Assembly (NCBI GenBank): GCA_947625375.1
Contig: CANQOC010000008.1
Span: 28,166-92,165 of the forward strand
Direction of reading: 5' to 3'
Origin: an uncultured Clostridia bacterium
GTDB taxonomy: Bacteria > Bacillota > Clostridia > Oscillospirales > Ruminococcaceae
DNA: 64,000 nucleotides
Shown piece by piece: positions 38,381 through 49,294 of the stretch (positions are counted from its first letter, which is position 1; every line of letters starts with the position of its first letter). The notes beneath the pieces were generated by a model that saw only the letters and a program-made list of their open reading frames with translations, had not been told where the DNA came from and did no database searches. A program made the translations under genes and the position numbers.

Positions 38381-38890
38381 GAGGCGGGGCAACGCTGCGA
38401 AATAGGATAATGCGCCGAGCCGTTGACTCCGGAAGACACGCGCAAGCTTTGCCGCGAGCGTGCTCGGTAGTTTACCTCGCAAGTCTTGTGCAAAAGTCAT
38501 CTGACACGGAAAGCGGTTTAACGCCGTTCAGTATGCCGATTTCCAAATCACCGACAATCTTTCCGAGACCGCCTCCGCCCGTCGCCGCGCCAATCATGCG
38601 CAAAAGTCGGACTGACGCGGCAAAGCAGTTCAACGTCGCCGCGTATGGCGCCCGACATGTCCCCGCGCAATCTGTCTGTGAAGCTGTATGCCGCAGAATA
38701 CGCAATCCACGCAGGGTATGAAAAATGTCGAAGAGACGCGTTTATCATGTCCCACACCCAGCACGAAATTCACGGACTGCGACCGCCTTATGTTTCCCCG
38801 ACCTCTGCCCGCTGATTGCTGCCCCTCTGCCATCTGCCTGCACCCGATTAACCGCGGGCGCATATTCTGAAACATAGAAATTTCCTATCG
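38381..38890. other. unexplained unique sequence before dpaA
   Basis: This stretch of about 500 bp is neither repeat unit nor convincing gene. Short frames exist on both strands but overlap each other, lack ribosome sites and match nothing I know. It could be a decayed gene or an RNA. I see no sigma-factor signature that I would defend upstream of dpaA. Confidence 0.4.
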
Positions 38891-38905
38891 CATGGAGTGA
38901 CATAT

Positions 38906-39733
38906 ATGAAAAAGACACTGCTTGTGCTCGGGGGCGACCGGCGGATGGAATACGCGGCGGAGCGCCTCGGGGCGGACTACTATGTTTATACCTACGGCTT
39001 TTCGGGGTCGAAGCCGATTTGGGAGCTGAAACAGGCCGACGTCCTCGTCCTGCCCTATCTCTCGCTTTCGGGGGAATTCCTGAACACTCCCCTTATTTCG
39101 CAGAAGATTCCCGCCGTCTCTGCCCTCGACCTCTTAAAATACGGCGGGACGCTCTTTGGCGGCGGCCTTAACGACGGATTTCTGAGCTATTGCGCGGAAC
39201 GTAGCGCCCGCGTCTTCGACTTTTTCGACGATGAAGAGCTGACGCTTCTCAATGCGGGGCTGACCGCGGAAGGGGCGGTCGAGGTCGTCCTTCGCGAGAC
39301 GGATTCCGCGCTAAACGGCGCCGAGGTGCTTATTCTCGGCTTCGGAAGAGTCGGAAAAGCCTGTGCCGGTGTGTTTTCCGCTCTCGGCTCAAGGGTGACT
39401 GTCTCGGCAAGGTCGCTTTCGGCGCGCGAAGCCGCCCGCACGGCGGGATACCGCGCAAACGAATTCATCTCGAAAGGGGCGCTCGGACGCGCCGACGTCG
39501 TCATAAACACAGTCCCGAATCAGGTTCTCGGAAAAAACGAAATCGGGTTGATGAAAACCGACGCGTTCATTCTCGACCTCGCGTCAAAGCCTTTCGGCAC
39601 CGACTTCAACGCCGCAAAGGAGCGCGGAATCAAGGCGCTCACCGCGCCGGGTCTTCCCGGAAAAACCGCGCCGAAGACCGCCGGCTATTATATTGCCGAG
39701 GCAATAATCCGGGCGGAAGGAGGGCGTGGCTGA
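38906..39733 (+). CDS. dpaA: dipicolinate synthase subunit A
   Basis: Subunit of the sporulation-specific dipicolinate synthase, which oxidises dihydrodipicolinate in the mother cell to the spore-core solute DPA. The 275-residue protein has N-terminal LLVLGGDRRMEYAAERL and a Rossmann domain VLILGFGRVGKACAGVFSAL. The start at ATG 38906 follows GGAGTGACATAT. It overlaps dpaB by one base. This gene pair is strong evidence that the host forms endospores; the substrate comes from the DapA reaction encoded at 18036. Confidence 0.95.
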   Translation: MKKTLLVLGGDRRMEYAAERLGADYYVYTYGFSGSKPIWELKQADVLVLPYLSLSGEFLNTPLISQKIPAVSALDLLKYGGTLFGGGLNDGFLSYCAERSARVFDFFDDEELTLLNAGLTAEGAVEVVLRETDSALNGAEVLILGFGRVGKACAGVFSALGSRVTVSARSLSAREAARTAGYRANEFISKGALGRADVVINTVPNQVLGKNEIGLMKTDAFILDLASKPFGTDFNAAKERGIKALTAPGLPGKTAPKTAGYYIAEAIIRAEGGRG

Positions 39734-40308
39734 TGTCGGGTCTGAGAATAGGCTATGCGCTCACCGGCTCGTTTTGCACCTTTTCCGAGAGCTTCGAGGC
39801 GATGAAAGCGCTTGCCGCGCGGGGGCACGAGCTGACGCCGATTGCGTCGTTCAACAGCTATAATCTTTCGACGCGGTTCGGGACAGCCGAGGAAAACCGC
39901 CGGAAGATGACCGAAATCTGCGGCCGCGAGATTATCCGGACGGTCGAGGCCGCCGAGCCGATTGGTCCGAAAAAAATGTTCGACATTTTAATCGTCGCGC
40001 CCTGCACCTCGAACACCCTTGCGAAGCTCGCCAACGGCATCAACGACACGCCGGTGACGATGGCGGTGAAGAGCCACCTGAGAAATTTCGGGCCGGTTCT
40101 GATTGCGATTTCGACGAACGACGCCCTCGCGGCCGCCGCGCGGAACATAGGTGCGCTCCAGAACAGCCGCGGCTACTTCTTCGTCCCCTACCGCCAGGAC
40201 GACGTCCGAAAAAAGCCGATGTCCGCCGTCGCGGACTTCTCGCTGATACCCGAGGCCGCCGAGCTCGCCGTGCAGGGGGTGCAGATGCAGCCGATACTGA
40301 GGGGGTAG
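39733..40308 (+). CDS. dpaB: dipicolinate synthase subunit B
   Basis: The 191-residue flavoprotein-like partner of DpaA shows RIGYALTGSFCTF, IVAPCTSNTLAKLANGINDT and ALQNSRGYFFVPYRQDD, matching SpoVFB and the flavin-dependent decarboxylase-like fold. The start ATG overlaps the dpaA stop (TGATG), so the two subunits are co-translated. A repeat-rich region follows; no clear terminator was seen. Confidence 0.95.
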   Translation: MSGLRIGYALTGSFCTFSESFEAMKALAARGHELTPIASFNSYNLSTRFGTAEENRRKMTEICGREIIRTVEAAEPIGPKKMFDILIVAPCTSNTLAKLANGINDTPVTMAVKSHLRNFGPVLIAISTNDALAAAARNIGALQNSRGYFFVPYRQDDVRKKPMSAVADFSLIPEAAELAVQGVQMQPILRG

Positions 40309-40887
40309 GTGTGTTGAGGTGATGAGGAGATGCGGCGGTTCTGGCGCAGAGGGATTGCAATGCTGAGTATAAGAATTCGCTGTGCGGGATATGTTGTGAA
40401 TAGCACCCGTACCCGCACTTAAAAGGTATTCGCTGCGCTCGTGCTTTTTTAGACTCCCACCCCCTTTCCCCTCCCACATGGGAGGGGGTTATGTTGCTTA
40501 TAATTTACAACGCCGCCTAACGGCGGAAAGAAGTTTGGACGGCTAAGCACTGCAGCTGTAAGGGCTCCTGAGTACGCTCAAAAAGAAAGTGAGACACCGC
40601 ACTGCCTTATAAAATGAATTCGCTGGCGCTCATACTATTTAAAGTCACCCTACCCCAACCCTCCCCTCAAGGGGAGGGGGTTGGGAGGAATCTGTGAAGC
40701 GCTGTAAAAATCTGAGAGCGGCGTCTGACCTTTTATAAGGTATTTGCTAACGCTCATGCTATTATAGCGCCCCTCCCCCTGCCCCTCCCCGATGGGGAGG
40801 GGGTCCCGCGTCGTCAAAATTATAATAACCGCCTGACGGCGGGGGAAAATTGAACGGCAATCCAACTCGCTCAAGGCGGCTCCGTAT
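40309..40887. repeat. non-coding cluster of palindromic repeat units
   Basis: GGTATTCGC/CTCCC-palindrome units lie at about 40422-40490, 40610-40681 and 40735-40803, with CGCCTGACGGCGG-type hairpins between. No gene is supported. Confidence 0.68.
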
Positions 40888-40922
40888 TATTCTGACATCT
40901 GACCTCTAACTTCTGTCTTCTA
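40888..40922 (-). repeat. heptanucleotide array 4
   Basis: Reverse strand units TAGAAGA, CAGAAGT, TAGAGGT, CAGATGT, CAGAATA in perfect 7 bp register, directly against the outer stem of a cloverleaf palindrome. Confidence 0.8.
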
Positions 40923-40923
40923 A

Positions 40924-41038
40924 ATAGGGCACAGTCCGCGACCGCCATCGGCGGTCGAAACAAAAGAATCAGCAAAACTCCCCCGGAGTTTTGCTGATTC
41001 TTTTGTTTGCGCGCTTCGCGCGTCGGACTGCGCCCTAT
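40924..41038 (-). repeat. cloverleaf palindrome, copy 4
   Basis: Outer stem ATAGGGCACAGTCCG/CGGACTGCGCCCTAT pairs at 14 of 15 positions. Arms: CGACCGCC-ATC-GGCGGTCG; a perfect 24 bp central stem (AAACAAAAGAATCAGC ... GCTGATTCTTTTGTTT) with a CCC loop; and GCGCG-CTT-CGCGC. The central stem differs from copy 3 at several positions, yet both strands changed together. Confidence 0.82.
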
Positions 41039-41084
41039 GCTGTATGGAGCGGCGCCATCGCACCGCTTATCTTTCGCATATTCC

Positions 41085-41675
41085 CTACACCATCACGATG
41101 CAGTTCATAAGGTTGTCCTCGCCCTTGACCGCGTTTTCGAGGTCATCGAGAAGGAGGTAGACACAGCGCATGTGCCCGCCGTCGATGACCGCGACGGTGC
41201 GGTCGGCGAATTCGACCGCGGTGCCCGCCGCCTCGGGGTCGCCGAGACAGAGTATCAGCCGCTCGGGGTCGAAGAAGACCGAGTTCGTCGGGTCGGCGGA
41301 ATAACAGCCGAAATGCTCGCTCAAAAGCCTGTCGCTCCGGCAAATAAGGACGCTCGGCCCGGCCTTGGGGACCGCAAGACTCTTTTGCTTCGCGGTCAGC
41401 TTCGACATGAACCCCGTAAGCTTAACGCACCGGCCGGTCGCACAGTCGACCGAAAGCTCGAACCGCCAGTTTCCGCCGAGATATACCGAAAAATCGCCGT
41501 TTTCGGCGGTGGTGTGCTCAAGCGAGGTGTCGTGATTCAGAACAAACCGACAGCCGCCGCGCTCCCGCTTTTCGCCGATTACAAATCTCATTCCGGCGTC
41601 GGGGTCGGGGTTAATCGGGTCGACGCGCTGCTTGATGACCGAGCGCTCCCACAAAGCGGTGATAAGGCTTTTCAT
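41085..41675 (-). CDS. hypothetical protein
   Basis: This protein of about 196 residues from ATG 41675 (MKSLITALWERSVIKQ) sits behind GAAAGGG. It has no signal peptide or membrane helix and I recognise no family. The sequence looks like a mixed alpha/beta soluble protein (GKRERGGCRFVLNH-like and GPSVLICRSDRLLSEH-like strands). It has its own promoter and converges on the repeat cluster, so it is probably a single-gene unit. Confidence 0.7.
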   Translation of the reverse strand: MKSLITALWERSVIKQRVDPINPDPDAGMRFVIGEKRERGGCRFVLNHDTSLEHTTAENGDFSVYLGGNWRFELSVDCATGRCVKLTGFMSKLTAKQKSLAVPKAGPSVLICRSDRLLSEHFGCYSADPTNSVFFDPERLILCLGDPEAAGTAVEFADRTVAVIDGGHMRCVYLLLDDLENAVKGEDNLMNCIVMV

Positions 41676-41706
41676 TGTATACACCCTTTCTTTTTAGGAT
41701 GTATAT

Positions 41707-41735
41707 ATTTTAGCATAATACAGGAAATTTTTCAA
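41707..41735 (-). promoter_or_regulatory. promoter of the hypothetical gene at 41675
   Basis: Reverse strand TTGAAA (41735-41730), 17 bp spacer, TAAAAT (41712-41707). Confidence 0.72.
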
Positions 41736-41807
41736 GAGTTTTATATAATTTTGTACAAATCATGCTAAACCGCATGCTTCGGATACAGCTATGCGACAAA
41801 GGCGGCG

Positions 41808-42488
41808 CTATTCACCGAGATACGCTTCAAGGCGGTAAATCGGCTGACCGAGGTCGGAGAAGCGCTTTTCATACTCGGTGACGATATTCCCCTCGAAGCC
41901 GCTGTTGTGGAGGTCGAGGCTGACGTTTTTGAGCATGAACCCGCTCTGTGAAAGCTCCTCGATTGAAAACTCGAAAAATGCGCGGTTGTCGGTCTTCTGG
42001 TGGATTTCCGCGCCGGGCGCGAGGAGCTTTTTATAGATGTTCAGAAAATTCCGGTGAGTGAGACGGTGCGCGGCATACGACTTTTTCGGAAAAGGGCAGC
42101 TGAAGTTGAGGTATATCCGCGAGACCGAGTGCTCCGGAATGTATTTTTCGAGATATTCCGCGTCGCAACGCAAAAGCGCGACGTTCGGCAGTCCGAGAGA
42201 TATCGCCTTTTCGGCGGCGTCGACGATTACGTTCGACGACTTTTCGACCGCGAGGATATTAGTCTCCGGCTCGCGCACGGCGAGCTCACAGCAGAACTGC
42301 CCCTTTCCGGCGCCGATTTCGAGGACGACCGGATTTTTGTTCCCGAAGAGCTTTTCAAAGTCGAGATACTCCTTTTCGACGACCGCGCGTCCGAAGTGCC
42401 TGTCCTCGACGTTGAGTATCAGGAGGCGTCCGGTCGCCTCACAGGCGGCAAGCCTCTCCTCGAGCCTCGCCTTTCTTCTCATTCTCAC
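41808..42488 (-). CDS. trmB: tRNA (guanine-N7-)-methyltransferase
   Basis: TrmB methylates G46 in the tRNA variable loop using SAM. The 226-residue protein has the SAM loop VLEIGAGKGQF and the expected NVEDRHFGR and TEYEKRF regions. In the usual NFSDPWPKKRH signature the Asp and Trp are replaced, giving NFSCPFPKKSY. The Asp lies in the active site of studied TrmB enzymes, so activity deserves a check. I choose GTG 42488 (MRMRRKARLEERL), which overlaps the galK stop by four bases, because the family commonly begins MRMR. An internal ATG is at 42482. Confidence 0.9.
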   Translation of the reverse strand: MRMRRKARLEERLAACEATGRLLILNVEDRHFGRAVVEKEYLDFEKLFGNKNPVVLEIGAGKGQFCCELAVREPETNILAVEKSSNVIVDAAEKAISLGLPNVALLRCDAEYLEKYIPEHSVSRIYLNFSCPFPKKSYAAHRLTHRNFLNIYKKLLAPGAEIHQKTDNRAFFEFSIEELSQSGFMLKNVSLDLHNSGFEGNIVTEYEKRFSDLGQPIYRLEAYLGE

Positions 42489-43705
42489 GCCAAAACCTCC
42501 GCGCCGCCGAACGGCCTTATATTGAGGACATAGCAGCTCCCCTCGCCGAAGACCTCTTCCATACCAGCGACAAATGCGCCGAGCTTTTCTTCGGGGACAA
42601 ACGCCTGAATAGTTCCGGCGAATCCCCCGCCGTGGACCCTTGCGGCGCCGGTGCCGCCGAGAAGCGACTTTGCAAGATAGATTGCGAGCGAGACGCCCTG
42701 TTCGTCGGGGTGCGAGCTTGAATATACGTTCTGCAAATACTTGTACGAGCTTTCGCCCGAGCGGTTTATGACGCCGAGGAAGGCGGAAAAATCGCCGGAC
42801 TTAATCGCTTCGGCAAGCTCGTCGACCCGCCCGTTTTCGTCGAAGAAATGGAGCGCGCGCAAAATCGCTCTGTCCCCCGCCGCCTTTCTTATTTCGGCGA
42901 TGTTTTTGATGACGTCGTCGCGGGAGATTTCGCGGAGAAAGCCTTTTCCGAAGAACCCGGCGACGGACTTCATCTCGGCGGGAATAGCGGCATAATCCGG
43001 GGTCAAATCGGCGTGATTTCCGCGGGTGTCGACGATGCAGAGGCGGTGTCCGTGCTCCCCGAGGTCGAGCGAGACCGACTCGATGACGGGGTTTTCGGGG
43101 TCGTTGAAGTCGATTTTGGTGAACCCGCCGACCGAGCTCGCCATCTGGTCCATAAGTCCCGAGGGTTTGCCGAAGAATTCGTTTTCGGCATACTGCGCAA
43201 TCTGTGCGATTTCGACCGGAGAGACCTCGCCGCCGTTGAAGAGTCCGCTTAAAACCGTCCCGATGAGGACCTCGAACGCCGCCGAGGACGAGAGTCCCGA
43301 GCCTTTAAGGACGTTCGAGCGGGTATATGCCTTAAAGCCGCCGATATTATATCCGCGCGCCTTGAATCCCGCGAGGACGCCGCGAATCAGCGCCGCCGAG
43401 GTGTTCTTCTCGGCGTCCTTCGGACTAAGGCTGTCAAGGCTGACGGTGTCCTCGGGATATCCCTCCGACTTAACCGTGACCGTATCGTCGCCGGTCGGGA
43501 GCACCGCCGCGATTACGTCGAGGTCGACGGCGGCTGCCATCACCTTTCCGCGGTTGTGGTCGGTGTGATTCCCGCAGATTTCGGAGCGCCCGGGCGCTGA
43601 GAAGAAGCGGACGGGGTCGCCGCCGAAGTGCTCCTTAAACATCGATATTAAGCCGGCGAAGCGGGACGGGTCTGCGCCGAGCTGTGAAACAGTGACCTTT
43701 TTCAT
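42485..43705 (-). CDS. galK: galactokinase family protein (GHMP kinase)
   Basis: This 406-residue GHMP kinase has GRSEICGNHTDHN (galactokinase signature with Glu-His changed to Asn-His), the phosphate-binding KGSGLSSSAAFEV, and a C-terminal HGGGFAGTIQAF. It most likely phosphorylates galactose, feeding the Leloir pathway, but the altered signature leaves room for a related sugar. The gene is between rodA (15 bp gap) and trmB (overlap), an odd functional mix in one operon. Confidence 0.9.
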   Translation of the reverse strand: MKKVTVSQLGADPSRFAGLISMFKEHFGGDPVRFFSAPGRSEICGNHTDHNRGKVMAAAVDLDVIAAVLPTGDDTVTVKSEGYPEDTVSLDSLSPKDAEKNTSAALIRGVLAGFKARGYNIGGFKAYTRSNVLKGSGLSSSAAFEVLIGTVLSGLFNGGEVSPVEIAQIAQYAENEFFGKPSGLMDQMASSVGGFTKIDFNDPENPVIESVSLDLGEHGHRLCIVDTRGNHADLTPDYAAIPAEMKSVAGFFGKGFLREISRDDVIKNIAEIRKAAGDRAILRALHFFDENGRVDELAEAIKSGDFSAFLGVINRSGESSYKYLQNVYSSSHPDEQGVSLAIYLAKSLLGGTGAARVHGGGFAGTIQAFVPEEKLGAFVAGMEEVFGEGSCYVLNIRPFGGAEVLA

Positions 43706-43720
43706 AGATAACCTCCTGAA

Positions 43721-44887
43721 TTATTTTTTCTTTGCAAAGAGTGTGTCGTATCTGGCGGAATGGAAGTGCACCGACATGACGAGTCCTATCGCGACGGTCG
43801 AGGTGAGCATCGACGTGCCGCCGGCGGAGATAAAGGGAAGTGTTATGCCGATGACCGGCGTCACGCCCATGACCATGCCGATGTTCAAAAGGCTTTGTAC
43901 AAAGAGATAGGCGAAGACTCCGACACAGATGTACCGCCCGAGGCCGTCGCCCGAGCGAAGGCTGTTCCCGAGAATCCTTAAGCAGATTAAGCCGATGAGG
44001 ATTATCAGTCCGAGACAGCCGATGAAGCCGAGAGTCTGCCCCACATAGCTGAAAATGAAGTCGTTATGGCTGACGGGGACATAGCTGTAGTCGCCGCCGA
44101 AGAGTCCCTTCCCGCGGACCTGTCCCGAGCCGAGGGCGATTTTCGCGAGATTGGTCTGATAGAGCATATCCGGCGTGGCGTATTTTTCGGGGTTGATTAT
44201 CGCTAAAATACGGTTTTTGTGGACGGGTTGGAGATACTGCGTCCACATGAACCAGACGGCTATCGGCGAGAGGATTGCGGCGCCGAGAATGTACTTCCAG
44301 GAGAGTCCGGCGGCAAAAATCATCGCCAAGAAGATCGCGCAGAAGACGATTGCGGTGCCGTCGTCGCCCTGAAGCATTACAAGACCTATCGGGACGGCGG
44401 CGTGAACACAGAGCGCAAGGACGTTGAGAGGGTTGTTGAAGAATTCCTCGGTCTTGAAGCAGTGATATGCGAAGGAGAGAATGAACGCGAGCTTTAAAAA
44501 CTCGGCGGGTTGGAGGGTGAAGCCGCCGATGGCTATCCAAGCGCGGTCGTCGGCGCCCTCGAGTCCCGAACGGCCGAGGGAGGTGAAGGTAAGGCAGGTC
44601 AGAACGACGGTCACCGGGAGATATATGAACCAAAGCTTGGCGAATTTTCGGTAATCCCATGCGGCGATGACGAGCGAGGCCGCGATTCCGAGGAGGGCGG
44701 CGGCCGCCTGTGTGCGGTAATCGGTATAGTCGAGGTCGGCATTGGTGACCGACTGCGTCTGATTGTTGATGACGAGGGAATAGAGGATTACGACGCTGAA
44801 TGCGCACGCCGCAAGCGTCAGGAACAGCAGGGTTTTATCCAGCCGCCTTAGATACTGCCATATCGCGGAAAATATCTTTTTGAGCAT
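43721..44887 (-). CDS. rodA: rod shape-determining peptidoglycan polymerase
   Basis: This 388-residue SEDS family membrane protein has about ten helices. It shows ARAWIAIGG-like DDRAWIAIGGFTLQPAEFLK, VLQ-type VMLQGDDGTAIVF, GKGLFGG, VPVSHNDFIFSYVGQ and GITLPFISAGGTSM, the RodA/FtsW hallmarks. The pattern fits RodA, the elongation glycosyltransferase. Start at ATG 44887 (MLKKIFSAIWQYLRR) after GGAGGGGA. It is the first gene of rodA-galK-trmB. Confidence 0.93.
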   Translation of the reverse strand: MLKKIFSAIWQYLRRLDKTLLFLTLAACAFSVVILYSLVINNQTQSVTNADLDYTDYRTQAAAALLGIAASLVIAAWDYRKFAKLWFIYLPVTVVLTCLTFTSLGRSGLEGADDRAWIAIGGFTLQPAEFLKLAFILSFAYHCFKTEEFFNNPLNVLALCVHAAVPIGLVMLQGDDGTAIVFCAIFLAMIFAAGLSWKYILGAAILSPIAVWFMWTQYLQPVHKNRILAIINPEKYATPDMLYQTNLAKIALGSGQVRGKGLFGGDYSYVPVSHNDFIFSYVGQTLGFIGCLGLIILIGLICLRILGNSLRSGDGLGRYICVGVFAYLFVQSLLNIGMVMGVTPVIGITLPFISAGGTSMLTSTVAIGLVMSVHFHSARYDTLFAKKK

Positions 44888-44919
44888 TCCCCTCCCCCTT
44901 TCCGATGTGATAATAGTTA

Positions 44920-44948
44920 AGTATAGCACAAACCGGGGGAAAATACAA
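44920..44948 (-). promoter_or_regulatory. promoter of rodA-galK-trmB
   Basis: Reverse strand TTGTAT (44948-44943), 17 bp spacer, TATACT (44925-44920). Confidence 0.72.
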
Positions 44949-44956
44949 GAGCTTGA

Positions 44957-44991
44957 TAGTAGTTAGAGATTAGGGGTTAGTAGTTAGAGTG
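44957..44991 (+). repeat. heptanucleotide array 5
   Basis: Five perfect-register units: TAGTAGT, TAGAGAT, TAGGGGT, TAGTAGT, TAGAGTG. Confidence 0.78.
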
Positions 44992-45032
44992 GCGCCCCCT
45001 CCCCTTGAGGGAATCGGTCGCGCCGTCGCAAT

Positions 45033-45098
45033 CAGAAGGCAGATATGAGAAGTCAGAAATCAGATTTCTATCCTCTATCTTCTATTATCTAATCTCTG
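45033..45098. repeat. heptanucleotide array 6, head-to-head
   Basis: Forward units CAGAAGG, CAGATAT, GAGAAGT, CAGAAAT, CAGATTT are followed by about four units of the same family on the opposite strand (TCTATCC, TCTATCT, TCTATTA, TCTAATC). Two arrays therefore face each other. Confidence 0.72.
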
Positions 45099-45159
45099 CC
45101 CCCTGCCGGCAGCCGACATCGCCGGCAAGCACTCCTGCAAAATATATTTCCAAAACCCC

Positions 45160-45187
45160 TTGCATTTTTGAAAATATATGATAGAAT
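45160..45187 (+). promoter_or_regulatory. promoter of the ferredoxin gene
   Basis: TTGCAT (45160-45165), 16 bp spacer, TAGAAT (45182-45187). Confidence 0.65.
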
Positions 45188-45238
45188 ATAGTTAAGAGAA
45201 CACCAAGCTCTTATACATATTCCAAAGGAGGAACTACC

Positions 45239-45409
45239 ATGGCTTTTAAGATTACCGACGATTGCATCAAGTGCGGCGCTTGCGCCGAAGAGTGCCCTGT
45301 CAGCGCCATCACCGAGGGCGACGACAAGTACGTTATCGACGCGGATACCTGCATCTCCTGCGGCAACTGCGCGGCTACCTGCCCTGTTTCCGCTCCTACC
45401 GAAGAATAA
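45239..45409 (+). CDS. 2[4Fe-4S] ferredoxin
   Basis: This 56-residue clostridial-type ferredoxin has two complete CxxCxxCxxxCP motifs: CIKCGACAEECP and CISCGNCAATCP. It is a low-potential electron carrier for hydrogenases, pyruvate:ferredoxin oxidoreductase and perhaps the split glutamate synthase. An ideal AAAGGAGG lies eight bases before ATG 45239. It is a single-gene unit. The mobile element begins about 60 bp after its stop codon, so its native 3' region may have been displaced. Confidence 0.96.
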   Translation: MAFKITDDCIKCGACAEECPVSAITEGDDKYVIDADTCISCGNCAATCPVSAPTEE

Positions 45410-45494
45410 TTTTTCTTCGACTTTTGCCGGCAGAACGGTAATAAACGGGACTCCGCCCGGGCGTCCCTAATAAAACAACTTTTAATTGTTTTCC

Positions 45495-47448
<1,954 letters not shown>

Positions 47449-47459
<11 letters not shown>

Positions 47460-48894
47460 AAGTATCTCTCCTTTTCTCTTTACTGTTTTCTCTTGATTGA
47501 CTGTTCGCCTGTTCAACCTTGTATTTAATTTGCCATAATCTTTTAACGTCCTCGCGCACCCCCGAAAACTGCTTTTGTATTTCCTCAAAATCTATTTGAA
47601 GCTGTGCTTTTTCATTTCTCCACGCGTTAATCGGCAATTTGCCGTCCTTGAAATATGGACGAAGTTTCCGCTCCGCCATATGATAAAGCCGCAGCGCATT
47701 TTCGTTTTCAGCTCGAAATTTTTCACGTTTCGACTTCCATTTTATTTTGGATAATTCATCGGCAATAGGCTTGTTCTCGGCATAGTGTTGCGCCCAAATA
47801 AGCAGATTATCTATCTCCTTAAGCCGTGCAGACTTCTCGTTCGACCGAGCTTTGAAGTCGTCAACTTGCACTCTCAACTCGGTAATCTTAGCCTGCAAAT
47901 CCTCAAAAGTTTCGATGCCGTTTTCTTTCAGGAAATTGACATCGTCGGTCAGCTCTTTCAGGTTCTTGACTTTGGCAGTCTGACTGTACGCTCCCAAGTT
48001 TCGCATGGAGTTGTAGGCGTTGAGCGATTGAATAAGGCTTGACTGGTGATTCTCGCTGACCCATTTTTTAAGAGCCGATGCCTTTTTCTCGGCTGCTAAA
48101 ATCATCTGGTTTGTTGCCCTAATCCACCTGTTAAGACTGCCTTTCTCGGTCTGGATTCCTCGCTTTTCCATAGCTCTGACGGTCGGTCCTTCGTGAACGG
48201 TCGGAAGCAGTTCAACGTCCTGCCGTTTATAACTTCTGTAATCGATGCGCTCGTCAAGACCCTTTTCGGCAAACTTTGAATTGCATAGGTCGCACCACAC
48301 CTTTCGCCAATGCTCCAACGTTTCGGGGCTGCCCCAATCGGTTGTGGGGACGGCGTTGAAAAGCGGTTGACTGTCCTTGTCTAAAATTTGATTTCCTTTT
48401 TCGTTAAAGCGATAGACTCGCCTTTGTTTTGCTCCCCACTTTCCATTATCGTCGAGCGGTCGCATTGGGCAAAGCACATGAAAATGCGGATTCTGTATGC
48501 CGTCCTTTCGGTCGGGCAGGTGAACGGCGAAGTCACAAATCATGCCACGGTTCACAAATTCGTCCAATAAAATTTGCCTTGCAAGCGCGATGTTCTCCTC
48601 AACGGAAAACTCGTTTTGCAGGGCGATGTCAAAACTGTATGCAAGCTGCGCTTTCGGATGCGGTTCGGCTTTCTCGACCGAATTCCAAAGCGTCTGGCGG
48701 TCGGAATATTCGGGCGGGGCGTGGGCAGGCAGAAGTATCTCGGAATGAATAATTCCGCGCTTTCTGGTGTAGTCGCTGACCTCGCCATAATAGTCACAAT
48801 ATAACTTTTCTCCCGACCTATATGCCGCACAGGCAACTGCCGATTGACCTTTGCTGCGTTTGATTTGTGTGATGTGGAAATGGTAGGCTGACAT
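47449..48894 (-). CDS. mobL: MobA/MobL (MobQ) family relaxase
   Basis: This 481-residue relaxase nicks oriT and pilots the strand to a recipient using another element's transfer machinery. The N-terminus MSAYHFHITQIKRSKGQSAV with AACAAYRSGEKL and the metal-binding NPHFHVLCPMRP are the MobA/MobL hallmarks. A long helical, coiled-coil-rich C-terminus follows. No conjugation channel genes occur in the element, so it is mobilizable rather than self-transmissible. It overlaps the DUF3847 gene by one base. Confidence 0.93.
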
Positions 48895-49160
48895 TATTTC
48901 ACCTCCTTTGCGATTAGATTTTTCACTTCTGGCAAAGCGAAGATTTTCTCGGCAAGTTCATAAAACTCGACTTCGCTCATCTTCTTTACCGACGGTGCAT
49001 TGCTTTCGATAGCTGCTCCGCGGGTGATAAGGCGATGAGCGCGTTTCTGCCGTTCGCCATTTTCATAGTAGGCTTTGCGGTTTTTGAGCCGAGCAAGGCG
49101 ACGGCTTTCTTGCTTGAGTTCCTGCTCGGTTCTTATGATTTGTTCTTCGATTTTGTTCAT
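48894..49160 (-). CDS. DUF3847-type mobilization accessory protein
   Basis: This 88-residue, highly charged helical protein (EEQIIRTEQELKQESRRLAR, then GERQKRAHRLITRGAAIES) precedes the relaxase in many Firmicutes mobilizable elements. It resembles DUF3847 and may help the relaxase bind oriT. GGAGG precedes ATG 49160. It is the first gene of the mobilization operon. Confidence 0.78.
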   Translation of the reverse strand: MNKIEEQIIRTEQELKQESRRLARLKNRKAYYENGERQKRAHRLITRGAAIESNAPSVKKMSEVEFYELAEKIFALPEVKNLIAKEVK

Positions 49161-49294
49161 ATTTCCTCCTTTGTGACATAAAATAACCGCCTGCGGGGGC
49201 AGACTGTTTTTAACTATTGGGATAGCCCGTTAGGGCGCAAGGAGCTGCTGTCGCTATCGCGATGCCGCCCCTTGAACGGAGTTTGCGACGAAAA

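Noticed and set aside
38506..38660. Possible structured RNA (RNase P, 6S or tmRNA) in the gap before dpaA
   Set aside because: None of the conserved cores of these RNAs could be found by eye.
37951..38721. 256-codon forward reading frame across the repeat cluster
   Set aside because: It is composed of translated palindromic repeats, including the cloverleaf, with no ribosome site or family match.
38472..38757. Overlapping short reverse frames before dpaA
   Set aside because: They overlap in different frames, have no ribosome sites and resemble no family; left as unexplained sequence.
38860..38905. Sporulation sigma-factor promoter before dpaA
   Set aside because: A CATAGAAAT could be a -10, but no -35 box fits at the spacing for sigma-E or sigma-K.
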